Of a stretch of DNA of 64,000 nucleotides, positions 33,762-48,600 are shown piece by piece; position 1 is the stretch's first letter, and the number at the start of each line of letters is the position of its first letter. This DNA comes from Luidia sarsii. Its lineage: Eukaryota; Echinodermata; Asteroidea; Paxillosida; Luidiidae. The translations under genes were made by a program, and so were the position numbers. Under the pieces are notes generated by a model. It was not told the DNA's origin. It was given only the letters and a program-made list of their open reading frames with translations, and did not search any database. The stretch lies in assembly GCA_949987565.1 (NCBI GenBank), contig OX465104.1:3049474-3113473 (forward strand), in the 5' to 3' direction.

Positions 33762-34729
33762 CAGAATTCCTAGTGTGTTTTAAGATGGTTTTCTTTTGTC
33801 TTTCTCATTTTTGTGGCGAATTAGTGAGGGAACGTTTGAATAAAATTTCCACTTTGTTATTATCAGTGCAGTCCAATGATCTTGGTGAAGTACAGGACCT
33901 TTCTTAAAGGCTAGAAATTATATATTTTTTTGTTTTAATCCTAGTCGGTATCCATGCTTTTATATACTTTAATTTATCCTCAATTTAATGATGAGGGCAA
34001 TACTGAAAGTCCTGCATCTTTTTGTAACCTGTTTCACTTCCTGCTAGGATCCAAACTTAAAACCCTCCTAATTTTTGAAAGTTTTGTTTCCAAGAACAAC
34101 ATTGATAGCTGCAGTAAGTTTAGCCCTTTTACTCCTTTGTTAACATTTTTGGATTTTGTCAAAACCCCAAATATTAAGTTTAAAAAGTTGTAAAAGGGCT
34201 AAAGTTACTGTACCAACAACATTGATTACTTGGAAAGGTAGCCGGAACAATGTTTCCTCATCAAAAACACAATATTAATCTTAAACACTATCAAAACGAA
34301 AGACTTGTTAGATTTAGTCGTCGCTAAGGAAGCTCGTGTAGTTTTTTTTTTACAGTAGATTTTGTTTGCATTGATTCTGCCTATCAACACATCAATGCCC
34401 GGTAACATTCTGAAAAATCCAAACGATTGGGATTTTCAGCGAGGGCGCCCCACCGAACTACACGCGATAATGTACATGGATTTGTCCAAATTATGTGAAA
34501 TCAAGGGAAATCAGGTAGAAATAATAATTATAGCTTTCGTACAAGTTGTAAACTCACAAAGATTTTATTCGTGATTACCCTGTACGAAATTTGCATCAAG
34601 GTCATAGCATGGAGGAAGGAAAATCCTCCATTGTCATAGCATAGAGCTATTTAAAATTTTAAGTAGAAGCGATTAGCCCATACACTGTACTTCCATTTTC
34701 ATTTGCTTTCTCATTAACTCGTTGTTTCC
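33762..34729. other. Intergenic, no gene recognised
   Basis: AT-rich. GGATCGAAAC-family fragments at 33890-33920 and 34040-34080 only. Confidence 0.4.
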
Positions 34730-35010
34730 AACAGTGAAGTAAATACAAAAATCTGTTGCAAACTGCTCACTGACTTGGAATACATAAATCTCAAAATTAG
34801 AGGGCCTGACGTTTCGATCCTAGCAAGACCTTCCCCAAAGGCAAAGTGACAAGGACGTACACACAGCAAACAGTCAGGGGAAGGAAAGCCCTGACACACA
34901 TGACAGAGGAAGGACAAAAGGGAAGGGAGTGGGATGCAGATGCAAACACGAAGGGAGGGGGGATCAAAGGGGAAGCAAACAAGGGGGTGGGGAGGATCAA
35001 AGGGACAGTT
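34730..35010 (-). mobile_element. GGATCGAAAC retroposon-like element, near full length
   Basis: Inverted copy of 60145-60410: shares tgacagaggaaggacaaaag and ggcctgacgtttcgatccta. It overlaps the upstream edge of the USP promoter region. Confidence 0.75.
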
Positions 35011-35462
35011 TCGAACGGTCGAATCTCGTTAGTTTCCGCAAATATAAACAAACATCTATTGTGTTTTTGTTTCCATGAAAGACGGCGCGCGTGTTTTCCT
35101 CCTGTCAACTTATCACTTCCTCAATAACCAAATCGATCATTGTGTTTTGATGTCAATAGAGGGCGGTATTTAAGAACAATTGAGTTAATCATGGCCGCGG
35201 TCTCTCCGAGGTAAACACGATCAACCGCAGAATGCCCCGCTCGCAAGATTGAAATTTTCACCGCAATTCCCACCGTTTGCCCCCCGCGGCCGGCCGGTCC
35301 CGAATGACGCAGGGAGCCGGTGAATGTTGAGGAGACGGGAGGAAGGTAGCCCCCGCGTCCCACTGGGGGTTCACGTTTTAACACCGAGAAGGGAGAAGTG
35401 TCGGGGGAGGAATTTGTCGAGAGGTGAGGAAAAAAAAAAAAAAAAATTCCCCGAGGAAAGCG
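34990..35462 (+). promoter_or_regulatory. Probable promoter and 5' UTR of the USP31/43 gene
   Basis: CpG-rich stretch leading into the G/C-rich first coding exon, contrasting with AT-rich DNA further upstream. It contains a TATA-like ggtatttaag near 35165 and GC-box-like ccccgcggccgg near 35280. A 17-A tract occurs just before the start codon. The exact start site cannot be read from sequence. Confidence 0.4.
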
Positions 35463-36689
35463 ATGAGCGGCACCGAGTCGAAGCCGTCAGTCGCCGGGGC
35501 GCCTCTGGCCGACGTGGAGTGCATTCACGGTGAGCGGGCGCTGCCGCGTTCGGCTACCCCGGACATGATGACGCGGCCGTACGCCTACCGGGCCGAGTCC
35601 ACGCTGCCGCGGTCCTACAGGACGGGCGGCTCGGTCTCGGCCTCGGCCCTGGCGGCCGACAGGATGAGCCTGACCCGGGCCAGGGCGTGCTACGATTCCT
35701 TCGACTCCGAGCCGGAGGAGTTCTGGCCGCAGCAGCAGCAGAACCACAGCAAGTCCACCAGCCTGCCGAGGACCGTGCTGACCAACGGCGCGGGGCGGGC
35801 GCACAACAACGTCCGCGAGAACTTCTTGGCGGGCGGCCACCGCTCGCAGCTGGGAGTCCACCAGTCGCTGGCCGGCAGCCGACCCAACGTCGTGAGCTAC
35901 GCCGACGACCACCCGCTCCGCCGCAATCTCAACGACAGCCCCGACCGGCGGGCGGTCCTGGAGAGCGCGCGGTCACTCTCGCCGAGCCCCAACCCCTCGT
36001 CGCCGAGGCAACCGAGTCTGGGCAGCCGGGGCAGCCTCTCGACGGACAACTCGCTCAGCCCGCAGAAGAAAAAATCGCACAAGCCGTCCTTCCGCGCGTT
36101 CGGCAGCCTGATCCAGAAGATGATGCGGCAGATCCGGAGCATGGACGAGGCCAAGAGTCCGACCGAGGACGCGGGCGGCGCTCACCACCGCCAGCGGCGC
36201 GACAACGTCGCCGCGGCTGCCGTCTCCGTGGACAACATCAACCTCAGCCCCGGCGGCGTCCACCTCTCCCCGGTCGGCTCGAATCCGGTCCGGCTCAACG
36301 GGAAGGTCCCCGGGCTGGCCGGCCTCCGCAACCACGGCAACACCTGCTTCATGAACGCCATCGTCCAGTGTCTGAGCAACACGGACATGCTGGCCGAGTA
36401 CTTCGTCCTGGAGCTGTACCGGCAGGACATGCGGCGCAGCAAGAAGAACAACAAGAAGTTCGGCACGCGGGGCGAGGTGACCGAGCAGCTGGCCCTGCTC
36501 ATGAAGTCGGTCTGGTCCTGCCAGTACCTGCCGCAGCACACCACCGAGTTCAAGCGCATCGTGTCCAAGTACAGCGGGCAGTTCCGTGGCAACGACCAGC
36601 ACGACGCCCAGGAGTTCCTCATCTGGCTCCTGGACAAGGTGCACGAAGACCTGAACTGTGCTCCGAAGAAGAAGTACAAACAGGTCAAG
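35463..36689 (+). CDS. USP31/USP43: USP31/43 coding exon 1: N-terminal extension and Cys box
   Basis: 409 codons, phase 0 out, donor GTACGT. ATG at 35463 (G at -3) is chosen as the first in-frame ATG; upstream the frame runs through a 17-A tract. Residues 1-285 are low-complexity with Ser, Pro, Arg and Gln runs (QQQQ near 97) and a basic FRAFGSLIQKMMRQIRSMDE helix. The catalytic region starts at VPGLAGLRNHGNTCFMN with Cys295 and continues through QHDAQEFLIWLLDKVHEDL. The exon is very G/C-rich, which also opens long spurious frames on both strands. Confidence 0.95.
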
Positions 36690-39600
36690 GTACGTGTAGG
36701 ATGAATTCTTTCTTGCTCTCAATCAGCCAGGGGAGGACAGGCCCTATCCTCTGTAACCCACCCCCTCCCATTAAATTGCAGGAAAGATATTAGTATTAAT
36801 AATTATGCAAACAAATTTGCAAACTTACTAAAATAACCCTTATCCCAGGAGTCTGTGGACCCTAATCCCAGGAGTCTGTGGACCCTAATCCCAGGAGTCT
36901 GTGGACCCTTATCCCAGGTGTCTGTGGACCCTAATCCCAGGAGTCTGTGGACCCTAATCCCAGGAGTCTGTGGACCCTAATCCCAGGAGTCTGTGGACCC
37001 TAATCCCAGGAGTCTGTGGACCCTAATCCCAGGAGTCTGTGGACCCTAATCCCAGGAGTCTGTGGACCCTAATTCCAGGAGTCTGTGGACCTTTATCCCA
37101 GGTGTCTGTGCTGTGGACCCTAATCCCAGGAGTCTGTGGACCCTTATCCCAGGAGTCTGTGGACCCTTATCCCAGGAGTCAGTGGACCCTAATCCCAGGA
37201 GTCTGTGGACCCTTATCCCAGGAGTCTGTGGACCCTTATCCCAGGAGTCTGTGGGCCCTAATCCCAGGAGTCAGTGGACCCTAATCCCAGGAGTCTGTGG
37301 ACCCTTATCCCAGGAGTCTGTGGACCCTTATCCCAGGAGTCTGTGGACCCTAATCCCAGGAGTCTGTGGACCCTTATCCCAGGAGTCTGTGGACCCTAAT
37401 CCCAGGAGTCTGTGGACCCTAATCCCAGGAGTCTGTGGACCCTAATCCCAGGAGTTTGCAAACCCTTATCCCAGGAGTCAGGAATGAGTCCGTGAACCCT
37501 ACTAAACCAGAGGCTCCGGATCGAATCCCGGTCGAGTCTTGCAGTCCAGGGCTGGATTTCACAAAGCCTTACGATGCATCGTAACTCAACTTACGATGGA
37601 TATTACCCATCGTTAGTTGTGATAGGCCATGGGGATTGTTTCTGTGCATCGCCCATCGTCTTGCGATTGATCGTAAGTTACGATGAGTTTGGTGAAATCG
37701 ACTGCAGTCCTCTTTGTTCGCGATTAATCAAAGTTCCTTCGCCAGATCCCAGGCCAGTCCAACTTTATTTGCTATTTCCACAAAACAATAAAATTAAACC
37801 AAAGAGAAAGGGTACATTATATTCTTTATGAATTACAAAATGGATAGCTCCTGAGGTAGACAGAGTACTGGTACACTGAGCTAGAAGTCCCAGTCCAGTC
37901 AAATATTCTTTGCTATTTGCACAAAACAATCAAGTGATGCTGTACAGATGGATACATTGTTGTACAGGTACACTGTATGTGTAGCTCAATTGGACAGAAG
38001 GCTGGTACATTAACCCAGCGGTCTCGGGTCCAAATCCAATCCAGTCGAAGTTTCTTTGCAATTTCACAAACTTGAGAGTTGTTCAAACTTCAAAGGTTTT
38101 TATGGTGAGGATAGCAGAAGAATTACATGTAGGTTTGGGGTGACACCCTGCCAAATTATCTTTTGTGAGTATGTGTGGTTCTGAAAAGAACCGGATTTCA
38201 CAAAACAATCAAGTGATACTCCCCCCTACAAAAGTAGAGTACAATCAATTAATAAAAGAAAACATTGTGGATATTTATTCAAGTGGATTTTTGTGGATTT
38301 TCGCACGCATTTTCACGACTCATTCATGTACCGGTAATTTCTCGCAGTCCTGAGCGAAAGTGCCGGTATCCTGTTGGGAGATGCCCGGAGTTGTCTGATA
38401 CTTCAAAAATGTTGAGCATCTCCTGGCCTAAGAAATTGGCTTGACAAGATCTGTCATCTCCACTTCCTCCCCCCAAGGGAAATGTCCACTTTGAGCCGCA
38501 TAATACCCTGCGTGCTGCGTGGATGAAGCGCAGCGCTAGCCTCGTTTCAAGTCCCCTCCTGGCTACCGCTGTTGTGTAGCCGCAAGCAACTGAAACCGGA
38601 GAAGACCGCATGGCACGCACGCCTTGAGGAAAGACTAGTGCAGTGTACATACGTACATTATACGTACAGATCTGTATAGGAATTTAATGTGTAAACATGC
38701 GGCCATGGTCATTTGAAGTACATGTACATGTACAGTGTGTACAATACACAATGCAATAGAAAAAGCATTAGTCACTCGCTGTACAGTACATGGAGGTCTA
38801 CAGTACACTGATTTATTTTAAACAACATGATGAAAAAATTTACATGTACATGTAACTGTGTGATTGAAATATAGATCGACCATACACACTGTACATGCAT
38901 GAACATGTACATGCAGCATATTAAAGCAAGGAGGCTCGCCTAATACCAGAATACCAAAAACCACCTTGATTAAAGGGCCTGTGCATTTATTAAAAAAACC
39001 AGTTCATTAACAAAAATTGCTTTTGGCTTAATTTTAAGACTCTGTTTCAATATCGTGAATGCAAATAAGTTTATTTTCTGTGTTTCTAACTTTCTACACG
39101 TTTTGGGAATTTTTAACGTTGCAAGTACATGTACATGTACAATGTACATATGTACACCCAACTTCTCTGACATGACGTCATCTCGTGAAAAGAAAGGGAT
39201 CATCGAAAATACTCTGATCAAACTTAGATGCCTGGTTTAATACCAGACCTTGCGTACGTGAGGTTAAGGACACGCAATGCTCTCTACGCATCTTCTGCCG
39301 TACGGGTGCCGACAAAGCTCCACGCTGCCATCTCATTGTAATGTGTACAATACATGTAGTACATGTACATGTACAGGTACATGTATACAGAGTATGTACA
39401 TGTACATGTACAGTAAGTTCAAATGGCTATGCCAAACAAAAAAATACACACATGTACATGTACAGTGTATGTAGTTATGTACATGTAGTTGTGCTTCCTA
39501 TTACATCTGAAAATATGTAGTTTGGTAGGGACATATTTTTGGGGGGAACTTTTTTATGCTGAGTCATGTAGAAATGAAGAGGTTGTTCATCGTGGTGGTG

Positions 39601-42600
39601 TAGATAAGTTGAAACTGGAAAGGGTGATCAAAGTCACGCGATGTGTCGTTGCTAACCTTCATCAGGCAACTGAGTCATGTACATTTGTGTACACATGTAC
39701 ATGTACTTGCTACATGTAAGTGTTTCATTACTGTAGATACATGTACATGTACATGTATATTCGAGCCAACAATAACATGATTTACATGTATGCAGTGTTG
39801 GTTGATTTAAATCACTGGTCGGCGGTTGCGCCATCAAAATAGAGTCTGCCGGCCGGGAAACCGGAAGCACGACTGTTTGTTTTGTTGGCCCAATGAGTAT
39901 ACGTGTACCGGCACATGTGTACTGTACATGTACTATGTAAATATGTACGTGTACAATTAGGATCGAAACAACAGCCCTTTAATTGTTTAGATTTGCACAC
40001 CTACGGTACAGTTATTTGTGCATACATGTATATGTGCAGTAACATGTATGTACATGTACGACTTTGTACACATGTACGTATTACGGTATACAGTATACAA
40101 TTAGATGTCCAATGCACAGTACATTTTACTGTATTAAACTGTTATAACCCTTTTAACAGTTTTCACATTTTGATGATTTGACTGCGGATGATCAAAAACT
40201 GTTAAAAAAAAAATCCAAGGACTAGACTTTCTGAGCTGCAGTGCATACAAATGTAAATTTATGGGTAACTGCACTTTAACACGCACAGGACAATAAGGAC
40301 ATGTGGTTTCTGAAACTAAGCATGTGTTGTATTTTTGCACTCATGCAGTCAGCTGTTCTGTCGTGCCCATCTAGAGTACAATGTACTATACAGTATGTCT
40401 CTTTAACCATTTGTTGCAGTGAGTCATCTACTCTGAAAGACAGAAAGTACATCTACCCGTGATTTACAATGTATGTAATTAAACTTGACTTTGACCTTAT
40501 TGTATACGTACATGTAGTGAATGCATTATTTGCATCCATGTACTACAGTGTACAAATTGTACATGCCTGTACGTACACCGTACACTTGTACAGTACAGTA
40601 GGCTGGGTGCTCACTTCTCAGTATCAGAGGAAGAGTGCACAGTGTACAATGTAGTTGTCTAGTTGTCAGGTTGTATACAGTGTACATGTATGCAAGGTTG
40701 TACATAAACGTGTATGTACTGCAAACTACTACATTTACCATGGAGCTATAATAAGGAAGGAGTTTGAACGGTCCGCCAAATCCCATTCAGATGTGCGACT
40801 GTAATAAAGGCCTTTGTGCACAGACTGCCATGCCGCGCTTCCCCTTACTGGAGTAATAAAATCACATACCGGTAATCTGTTCCTGTCAAGGGAAGTGCTG
40901 CAGTCGATTTCACCAAACCCATCGTAACTTACGATCAATCGCAAGACGATGAGCAGTGCACAGAAACTACACGGCCTATCACAGCTTACGATGGGTTATC
41001 CATCGTAAGTTGAGTTACGATGCATCGTAAGGCTTTGTAAAATCCACCCCTGGTCAAACAAACAAAGGAAGTATACAAATTGTCTAAATGTTCGTGCAAG
41101 AAATAATACCGTCCGGTGACGTCCATTCTTTTTTAGGGCGGAGACAAAAAAGTGTTTTGACAATTTTTTTTCCATTTGAACTGCACATAAGTACCCAGCA
41201 TTCCATGCGGGGGTCAGTTTGTTCGGTGACCTTGCGTAACCAAATAATGCCATTGAGGCCTGTCTGCGGTTTGTTCTCATCAGCTACCAGTCTATTGTTT
41301 GACTGCAGCGGCGTGGAAGTTTGTACCTTTGATCCACTGGTCGTTGAATCTCCTTCCTTATTATAGCTCCATGATCTCACTACCACCAATAACAATTGGT
41401 TGCTCATTGCGAAAGTCCGGCCGACATTGTTATAACGGGAGTCGACTGTAAATACCCAGCATTCCATGCGAGGGTCAGTTTGTTCGGCGACCTTGCGTAA
41501 CCAAATAATGCCAATGAGGCCTGTCTGCGGTTTGTTCTCATCAGCTACCAGTCTATTGTTTGACTGCAGCGGCGTGGGAGTTTGTCCCTTTGATCCACTG
41601 GTCGTTCGAACTCCTTCCTTATTATAGCTTCATGCATTTACATTGTACTCATACGGTGTATTGTCTTGTTTAAAGAGAAAGGATGCCAACATGTACAGGA
41701 GGATGGTGAAGATGACCAAGAATATTTATGAATAATGCTAAAAAAAAAATAAGATTCATTTGTAACCCACATCCTCATCACCCGCCTGAAAGCTTTGAGG
41801 CGAGTGTTGAGGATGTGGGTGTTTAGCAAGAGTGGAGGACTGGGAGGAAGATGAGGAGATTGGTGATGGGGATGATGAGGAGGAGGGGGAGGTAGAGGAG
41901 GAAGAGAGCAGAATTGGGAGGGGACGAAGGGGAGAGAAGAGGAGGAGGAGGAAGTTTAAGGAAGATTGGGAGGAGCAGGAGAATGATGATCAGGAGGAGG
42001 GAGAGGATGGTGGTGATGATGATGATAAGGGGGAGAATGGGGATGATGGTGATGATGGGGATGATGGGGATGATGGGGATGATGGGGATGATGAAGATAA
42101 TAAGGAGGACAATGAGGATGATGGGGATGATAATGGTGATGATGGGGATGATGATGATTTAGGAGAATGGGGATGATGGTAGCAATGGTGATGATGGTGA
42201 TGGCGATGGTGGTGATGGTGATGATGGTGATGATGGTGGTGGTGATGAGGATGGCAATGGTGATGAGACGGTAGTAGTGACAGTGACAGTGACAGTGATG
42301 GTGACAGTGATGGTGATGGTGACGGTGATGATGGTGATGATGATCAGATGATGGTGATCAATGATGGTGATGATGATCAGATGATGGTGATGATGATGAT
42401 GATGGTTTGTATGATGTTTTTGATGATGAGAAGGATGAGGAGGAGGAAAATTGGGATTATGGTGATGAGGATGAGCAGGAGAATGATAAGGGGAGGACGA
42501 AGATGACGATCTCCATCCTCATCTACCCTGGTAGATTAAACCGCTGTTCCCTTCTCCCCTCCCAGAATCGTCACAACAAGAACGACGAGCTCCTGGCGGC

Positions 42601-45600
42601 GGAGATGCTGGCCAACCACATGCGTCGCAACAACAGCTTCATCCAGGACCTGTTCCAGGCGCAGTTCCGCTCCTCGCTGACCTGCCCCCACTGCGGCCGG
42701 CAGAGCAACACCTTTGACCCCTTTGTCTGCGTCTCGCTGCCCATCCCGCAGCGCACCACCCGCGTGGTGGCGGTCGCCGTCGTCTACGCGGACCGCGAGC
42801 CCCGGGTGGTGCGGGTGGGCGTCGTCATGGACGTCGGGGCCACGGTGGGCGACCTGAGGTCGGAGGTCGCGCGGCAATGCAGCCTGGCCGTGACCAGGGT
42901 AAGTGCCTGAAGTATTGGAGGCCTCATCTTGCACAGACTCTGCAGCTGCCGATTTCAAGAAATTCCAATGTTACGCAACATTTTGTTGCGTAACTTACGC
43001 AACATTTTGCTGCCTTTGCTAGATATCCCTTAAAAGAGTCGTTCTGGCGCAAGACATTTGTAAGTTGCGTATCTAACGCAACTCTTTTTGAAATCGGCTG
43101 CAGGAATCAAGCATAACCATTTTTGTTTTTTAAATGCTTTTTTTTTCTGAATATTTTTTTAATACATCTGATAGTGCATTACCTCTCATAGCATACATGT
43201 ATGCAGCTAACGTGTACATGTACATGTATGTGTGTACATGTAGCTAGAACACAGTGGGAGTATTTAGAAAACTATTACTTCAATGCCCTGCTCGACTTGA
43301 TAAACATTGAATGCTCAGTGCTTTGCCCGATGCCTGATGATATAAATTCAAGCAGCTCGGGTGGAATGCGAACCTGCGACTCTCGCTTTCTAGTGCATAC
43401 AAAGTCAGTCAGCTCAGTGGTCAAGCAGTTAAGACAGGGGGGGGGGTGGGTTATGAGGAATTGTTTCTTTAAACAAAAATCATTCCTGATCTTAATGGAG
43501 AGTAGGTTTCACATTGGACAGTTGGAACTAACTTTAGAGAATGATCTATCTTCAAAAGATTATGACCCTGTAGGATTAGACATTTCAAGAAATTTATCAT
43601 CAGAAGATACACGTATACACATGTACATGTACATGTAGGCCTACCACTACATGTAGTTCACGTGCATGTGTACAGTGTACATGTACTGTAGATATTCATG
43701 AATGTTGTATGTAGTTACTCACATCATCTATCCCACATTATTTTGCCCGTGTAAAAAGTAGGCTGTACATGCAGTGCATCTTTAGTGCATCATTCTTCTT
43801 CTGTATCAAGTCTACTGACTCTACTCACACGCATGAGGGAAACACGAGACTATTGCAAACATGATATGAGCATTTCTAGGCATTTTAGTGTAATATAATG
43901 CCCTGCCTTGATTAAAAATCCTTAGGCTATAACTTATAAACTGGTGGTACATGTACATGTACAGTGTATACATTATGTACATGTACACTGTACAGTATGT
44001 ACCGGTACATGTACACGTACAGGTGTACATGTACCGGTACTGTATATTGTGTACAGTGTTTGTGAACATGAACATTTACAGTACATTTCATTGTCAAAGG
44101 CAGAATTTTGAAAATGGCACATTATTTTAAGCAAAACATCTAGCGGCGGTCATTGGCACTTGTAAAGTGGCACGGTGCGAAATGGATAAAGGCCCTTAGA
44201 TACAACATTGGTAAAAGTCAAAAGATTGCCACAGTTCGTCATGTTTGTGTGTTAAACCATTGAACATTTCAAAAAAGAAATCTGGTGAAGGTTTTAGCTC
44301 CATTGGTAATCTGAGATGGTAGAAAAAAGGCAAAAAACCGTCACGGTTTTCGCACCGTTCTGTAGTGTAAGAAATAGTTCATTACTCACGAGTAATAAAC
44401 TACATGTATTTGAACATGTAGATGTTTGAGTGAAGATTTCTCGAGAAGTAAAGCATCCCAGACCGTAAGATTTCAACATGAAGATTCTGTCATTACCATC
44501 TACAAACTGTGGAAATTAGAAGGAAATCTGTGGACATCGATGTTTCCTGATCTTGCCAATTGATGTGGTTTTGGGCCTTAAAGACACAACATTGGTAAGA
44601 TCGAAAAACAGAAATGTTCACATACACTGTACATGTATTTACATGAAACTTATACAGTTTGAAGATGGTTATAGTAGAAACCTCTCATTGAAATACATGT
44701 ATTTCTGCCTAAAATGTTGTATTTTGGGAGAAATGAGTAAAAGAAATAGTTTACGTCTCACCGAGATCTAAACTATTTTTCGGAACAGTACGGCGTTGAG
44801 TGCTGGATTTTCGTGAAACAATTGAAGCGGTTTTCACGATTTTCTCGAGACTCGGTTGGCGAATTGAGCTGAAATGTTCACAGGTGTGCTATTTCATGCA
44901 TATGTTGGATCAGACAACGTATGGATTCTATTCTTTGACCTCGACCAATGTTGTGTAGGGGCTTTAAAAAGGGCTACTACTCACTGGATGACTGTACCTA
45001 TTGACTACATGTCCACACAGCTATACTGGATACCTTATTATTGGATAAACCACGGTACATGTCTGAACTCAAATCCTGAATCGATCATCTTGTTAAGTGG
45101 ACTCTGTCCGTCGGATGCGCTGGCAACTCCGTAAGTCACGGGGGGGGGGGGGGGGGGAGGGAGAAGCGATGGCTTACAGAGCAGTGTTGAGCTTGACTGG
45201 CTCTTGACTTACTGTAAACCACGACTTGTGGGAAGTGAGTTGGGGATTGGGTGGGGTACTGGGGTGGGGTAGTGGGATGACAGAGGAAGCGGAGAGAGTC
45301 TTAATTTGATTTGATCGCCGTCCAAGCAAACAATTGGATCTCTAATCTTTTTTGGTTTGGAAGGGTGAAGGAGAGGAGGGGGGGGGGGAATCTAGCCAGC
45401 CTTTAGCCTCTGCTGTACATGGCAGTATTGGGGGTGCAGGGTATCCACAGCGGATTGAAATCAAACAAATGCTGGTCAGAAACTCACACTGTACTGTACA
45501 GTACTACAGGTCAGTGGCCGTTGGTCTTGATAATTTTTTTTTTCATTCTAAGGGCTGGGGCTAATCACTCAATTGACATGGTATGATGGTAATTGCAAGA

Positions 45601-48600
45601 ATATTAATTCTTGAAGAGCCCACACTTTGATTCCATGTACACACAATGTACCGGTATGGTGTACATTGTACATGTACATGTACATGTGCACACATTATGT
45701 ACAGTACCGGTACATCTGTGCGAAAATTAATTACTACAATTGAAATCAATATTGAAATGGGAACACATGGGGAACACAGCTCTACATACAGGTACACTAT
45801 ACGTATAAATTTACGTGTACATGTACCATGTACGGCTGTACACTGTACATGTTGTATACATGCTTACAGTGCATACTGTACAATGTACACGGATGTACAG
45901 GTGTACATGTACAGTACACACATACATACATGTACACAATGTACATTTAACCGGTACATTGTGACTTTTTGTATACATTGTATCACATGCACAGGTACAT
46001 GTATCACAGTTTCATAGTATTTGTACAGTACAGTACAATTCGTGTATCTTGAAACAAAGGGAAACCTACAGGTACATGTAGTTATGGCCATGTACAAATA
46101 TACAGTACTGTATGTACATGTGTGTACATGTACATGTACATGTACTTGTACGTACACGTACATGTCATGTGTACATGTACATACGTACACGTACATGCAC
46201 ATATGTACATGTACATGTACATGTACTCATGTATGCAGTACAGTAAAAGGGTACTGGTACCAGTACATGATGCATTGCACACATACATTGCACCATGTAC
46301 ATGTACACATACACTATAGATATACATGTATGTACATGTACACTGTACATATGTACATACATGTAGTATACATTGTACATGTACACGTACATGAACACAA
46401 CAGTGTGGACATACTGTACACACACTGTACACTGTACATGTAAATGTACACTGTACATGTAAATGTACACTGTACATGTACATGTATAGCGGTATGCAAG
46501 TATGATATGCACGTGTACATGTACATGTACATGTATGTATTATGTGTACATGTACATGTACATTGACATGTGCATGTGGTCTACTATGTAGCGGTACATG
46601 TACATGTACATTGTGCACTGTACAATATATAATTACAGTACTTATGATTTGTAGTTTTGTACAGTCATTTACATTGTACATGTACATGTACAACCTGTAG
46701 CCTTTAGCCTACAGCCTACATGTTGTACAGTAGTTTTCATGCATACATCAGGTACATGTGTTAGTGTAAATGTGACCACAATGTAATTTCTCTGAGTACA
46801 TGTTGACACCATTACCATGACAGCTCCGGGGGCCCCCTCTCCCCATGCCCTCATCCAGGCCACATGTAGATTATTCCACCCACGTTCACATGCAACACTC
46901 TTGCACCATCTCCGACCAATTACTGTCAAGAGGGAAAGTACTGTAACACACCCAGACACATGCAATCCCATGATGGGCAACAGAGACGCTTAAACTTAAA
47001 GGGTCTCTTCAATAGACATTTTATCACTTCAATCCAAGAACTGGGTCCAATTTCATGGAATCCGTTACCGTTAGCAACATTTTTCTCTTACCATAGCAGA
47101 TATTCTTTGGGTTTGCGTATTTCAAGTGCTGAAAGTCTTACTAACAGATTATATGAAATACATGTACATGTAGATCTATACATGTACATGTACATGTACG
47201 CTACCCCCGGTATGTACACTGCCCGTAAGCACAGAATTATGCCGTAACGGATTCCATGAAATTGGATCCTCTTTTGCAATGTTGCTAACAATGAAACTTG
47301 TTTTCACACTCGTTCTGGGGTTGTACATATATACACATGTACATGTACATGTAGACAGTACATACATGTACATGTACAATGTACATGTTTGCAATATTTG
47401 GGGTTTTTTTTTTGGGTAATGAGAATTTCAATATTCATGAGCAAATTTGTGATGTCATCACAGGATCATGCAACATAAACCCAATTTGTTGTGTACAAAA
47501 GCTTCTGAAAATTACTGATTTTTCCTGCAGACCTACATGTACATTGTACATGTATAATGTATGTATCCCTAAACATGATGATATGCCAGAATATATGCTT
47601 CATAGTCATTTAGTGAAGGAGTTTTTCATCAAACCTAATCCAGAGGGATTCTTTTGCAGTTTGAAAGTTAATGTTTTTCTTATTACTTTTTTAACAGAGA
47701 GGGGACCTACTGTACATGTAACTTGACCTTACAATAGCGCCCTCGTCAGGATATTTTTAAAGGCGGTAAAAAAGATAACCAATTTCTGACTCCACTAATT
47801 AAGAAAAAGAAGCTTGCCAATAATGTTTGTACACTTCAGATCCCTAGATGACAGCAGAAAATGAGCTTGACTGTGATATGTATTGCAGAGACCCTTTAAA
47901 TACAGTACATACATGTATACTGTACACTGAGCACGTTGATTGAAAGTTCACAGTGTTTGCAATGAATACATACATGTACAATGTACAGTTACAGTACAGG
48001 GTACTGGTACATGTACAATGTACATGTATGTGTGCTGGTCAAGGGAGGTGCATACCATCCTACATGTATTCCTTGCATGTTTGACCTAATTTGTTAGTAA
48101 ATATTGTGACATGTACATGTACATGTATTGAAACAGTTCTGGTTCATGATTCTGGTATAGTATTTCTTTAATGAACATTGTGTTTGGTACATGTAAATGT
48201 ACAGTACATGTACATGTAATTTGTAGACAGACAATGGTGTGCTAAGAAAGACAGTCATATTAAGCGCCAGCATTTACAAGTTGTAAATGCTGTGTATTTT
48301 TATTATTGCTATGTGCAGTAATATGCCAAAAATGTAAAATGACCAAAAAAGCAAAAATTAGGAGGCCTGACATTTCATTGCAAGCAGGACCTTTCTATTA
48401 CCGGTATTGCATAAATCTCAAAAGTTACAGGGCTTGATGTTTCGATCCTATCATAGCAGGACCTTTCTCAACACAGTGCGGGTTTGAATTTTTTTTTTTT
48501 CTTTATGAAAGATGGCCAAACACAAGGTCTTATAAGGCCACTCGAGGAGATGGCTATAGGACAAAATAGAAGAGGAATAGACAGATAAAGAAAGAAAAGT

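Larger units (their letters stand above)
36690..42565 (+). other. USP31/43 intron 1 (5.9 kb)
   Basis: Holds a 23-bp array, a CTTACGAT element, SINE pieces, many GTACAT tracts, a 0.9-kb transposon and a GAT-rich tract. No further exon recognised. Confidence 0.6.

Noticed and set aside
35687..36793. Long overlapping frames on both strands at USP exon 1
   Set aside because: Shadows caused by high G/C; the chosen frame alone contains the USP catalytic motifs.
41832..42176. Acidic Asp/Glu-rich frame
   Set aside because: GAT and GAGGAG repeats in USP intron 1, without start context or conservation.
45646..46693. Met-Tyr/Cys-Thr/His-Val rich frames
   Set aside because: Direct consequence of (GTACAT)n, which encodes such repeats on both strands.
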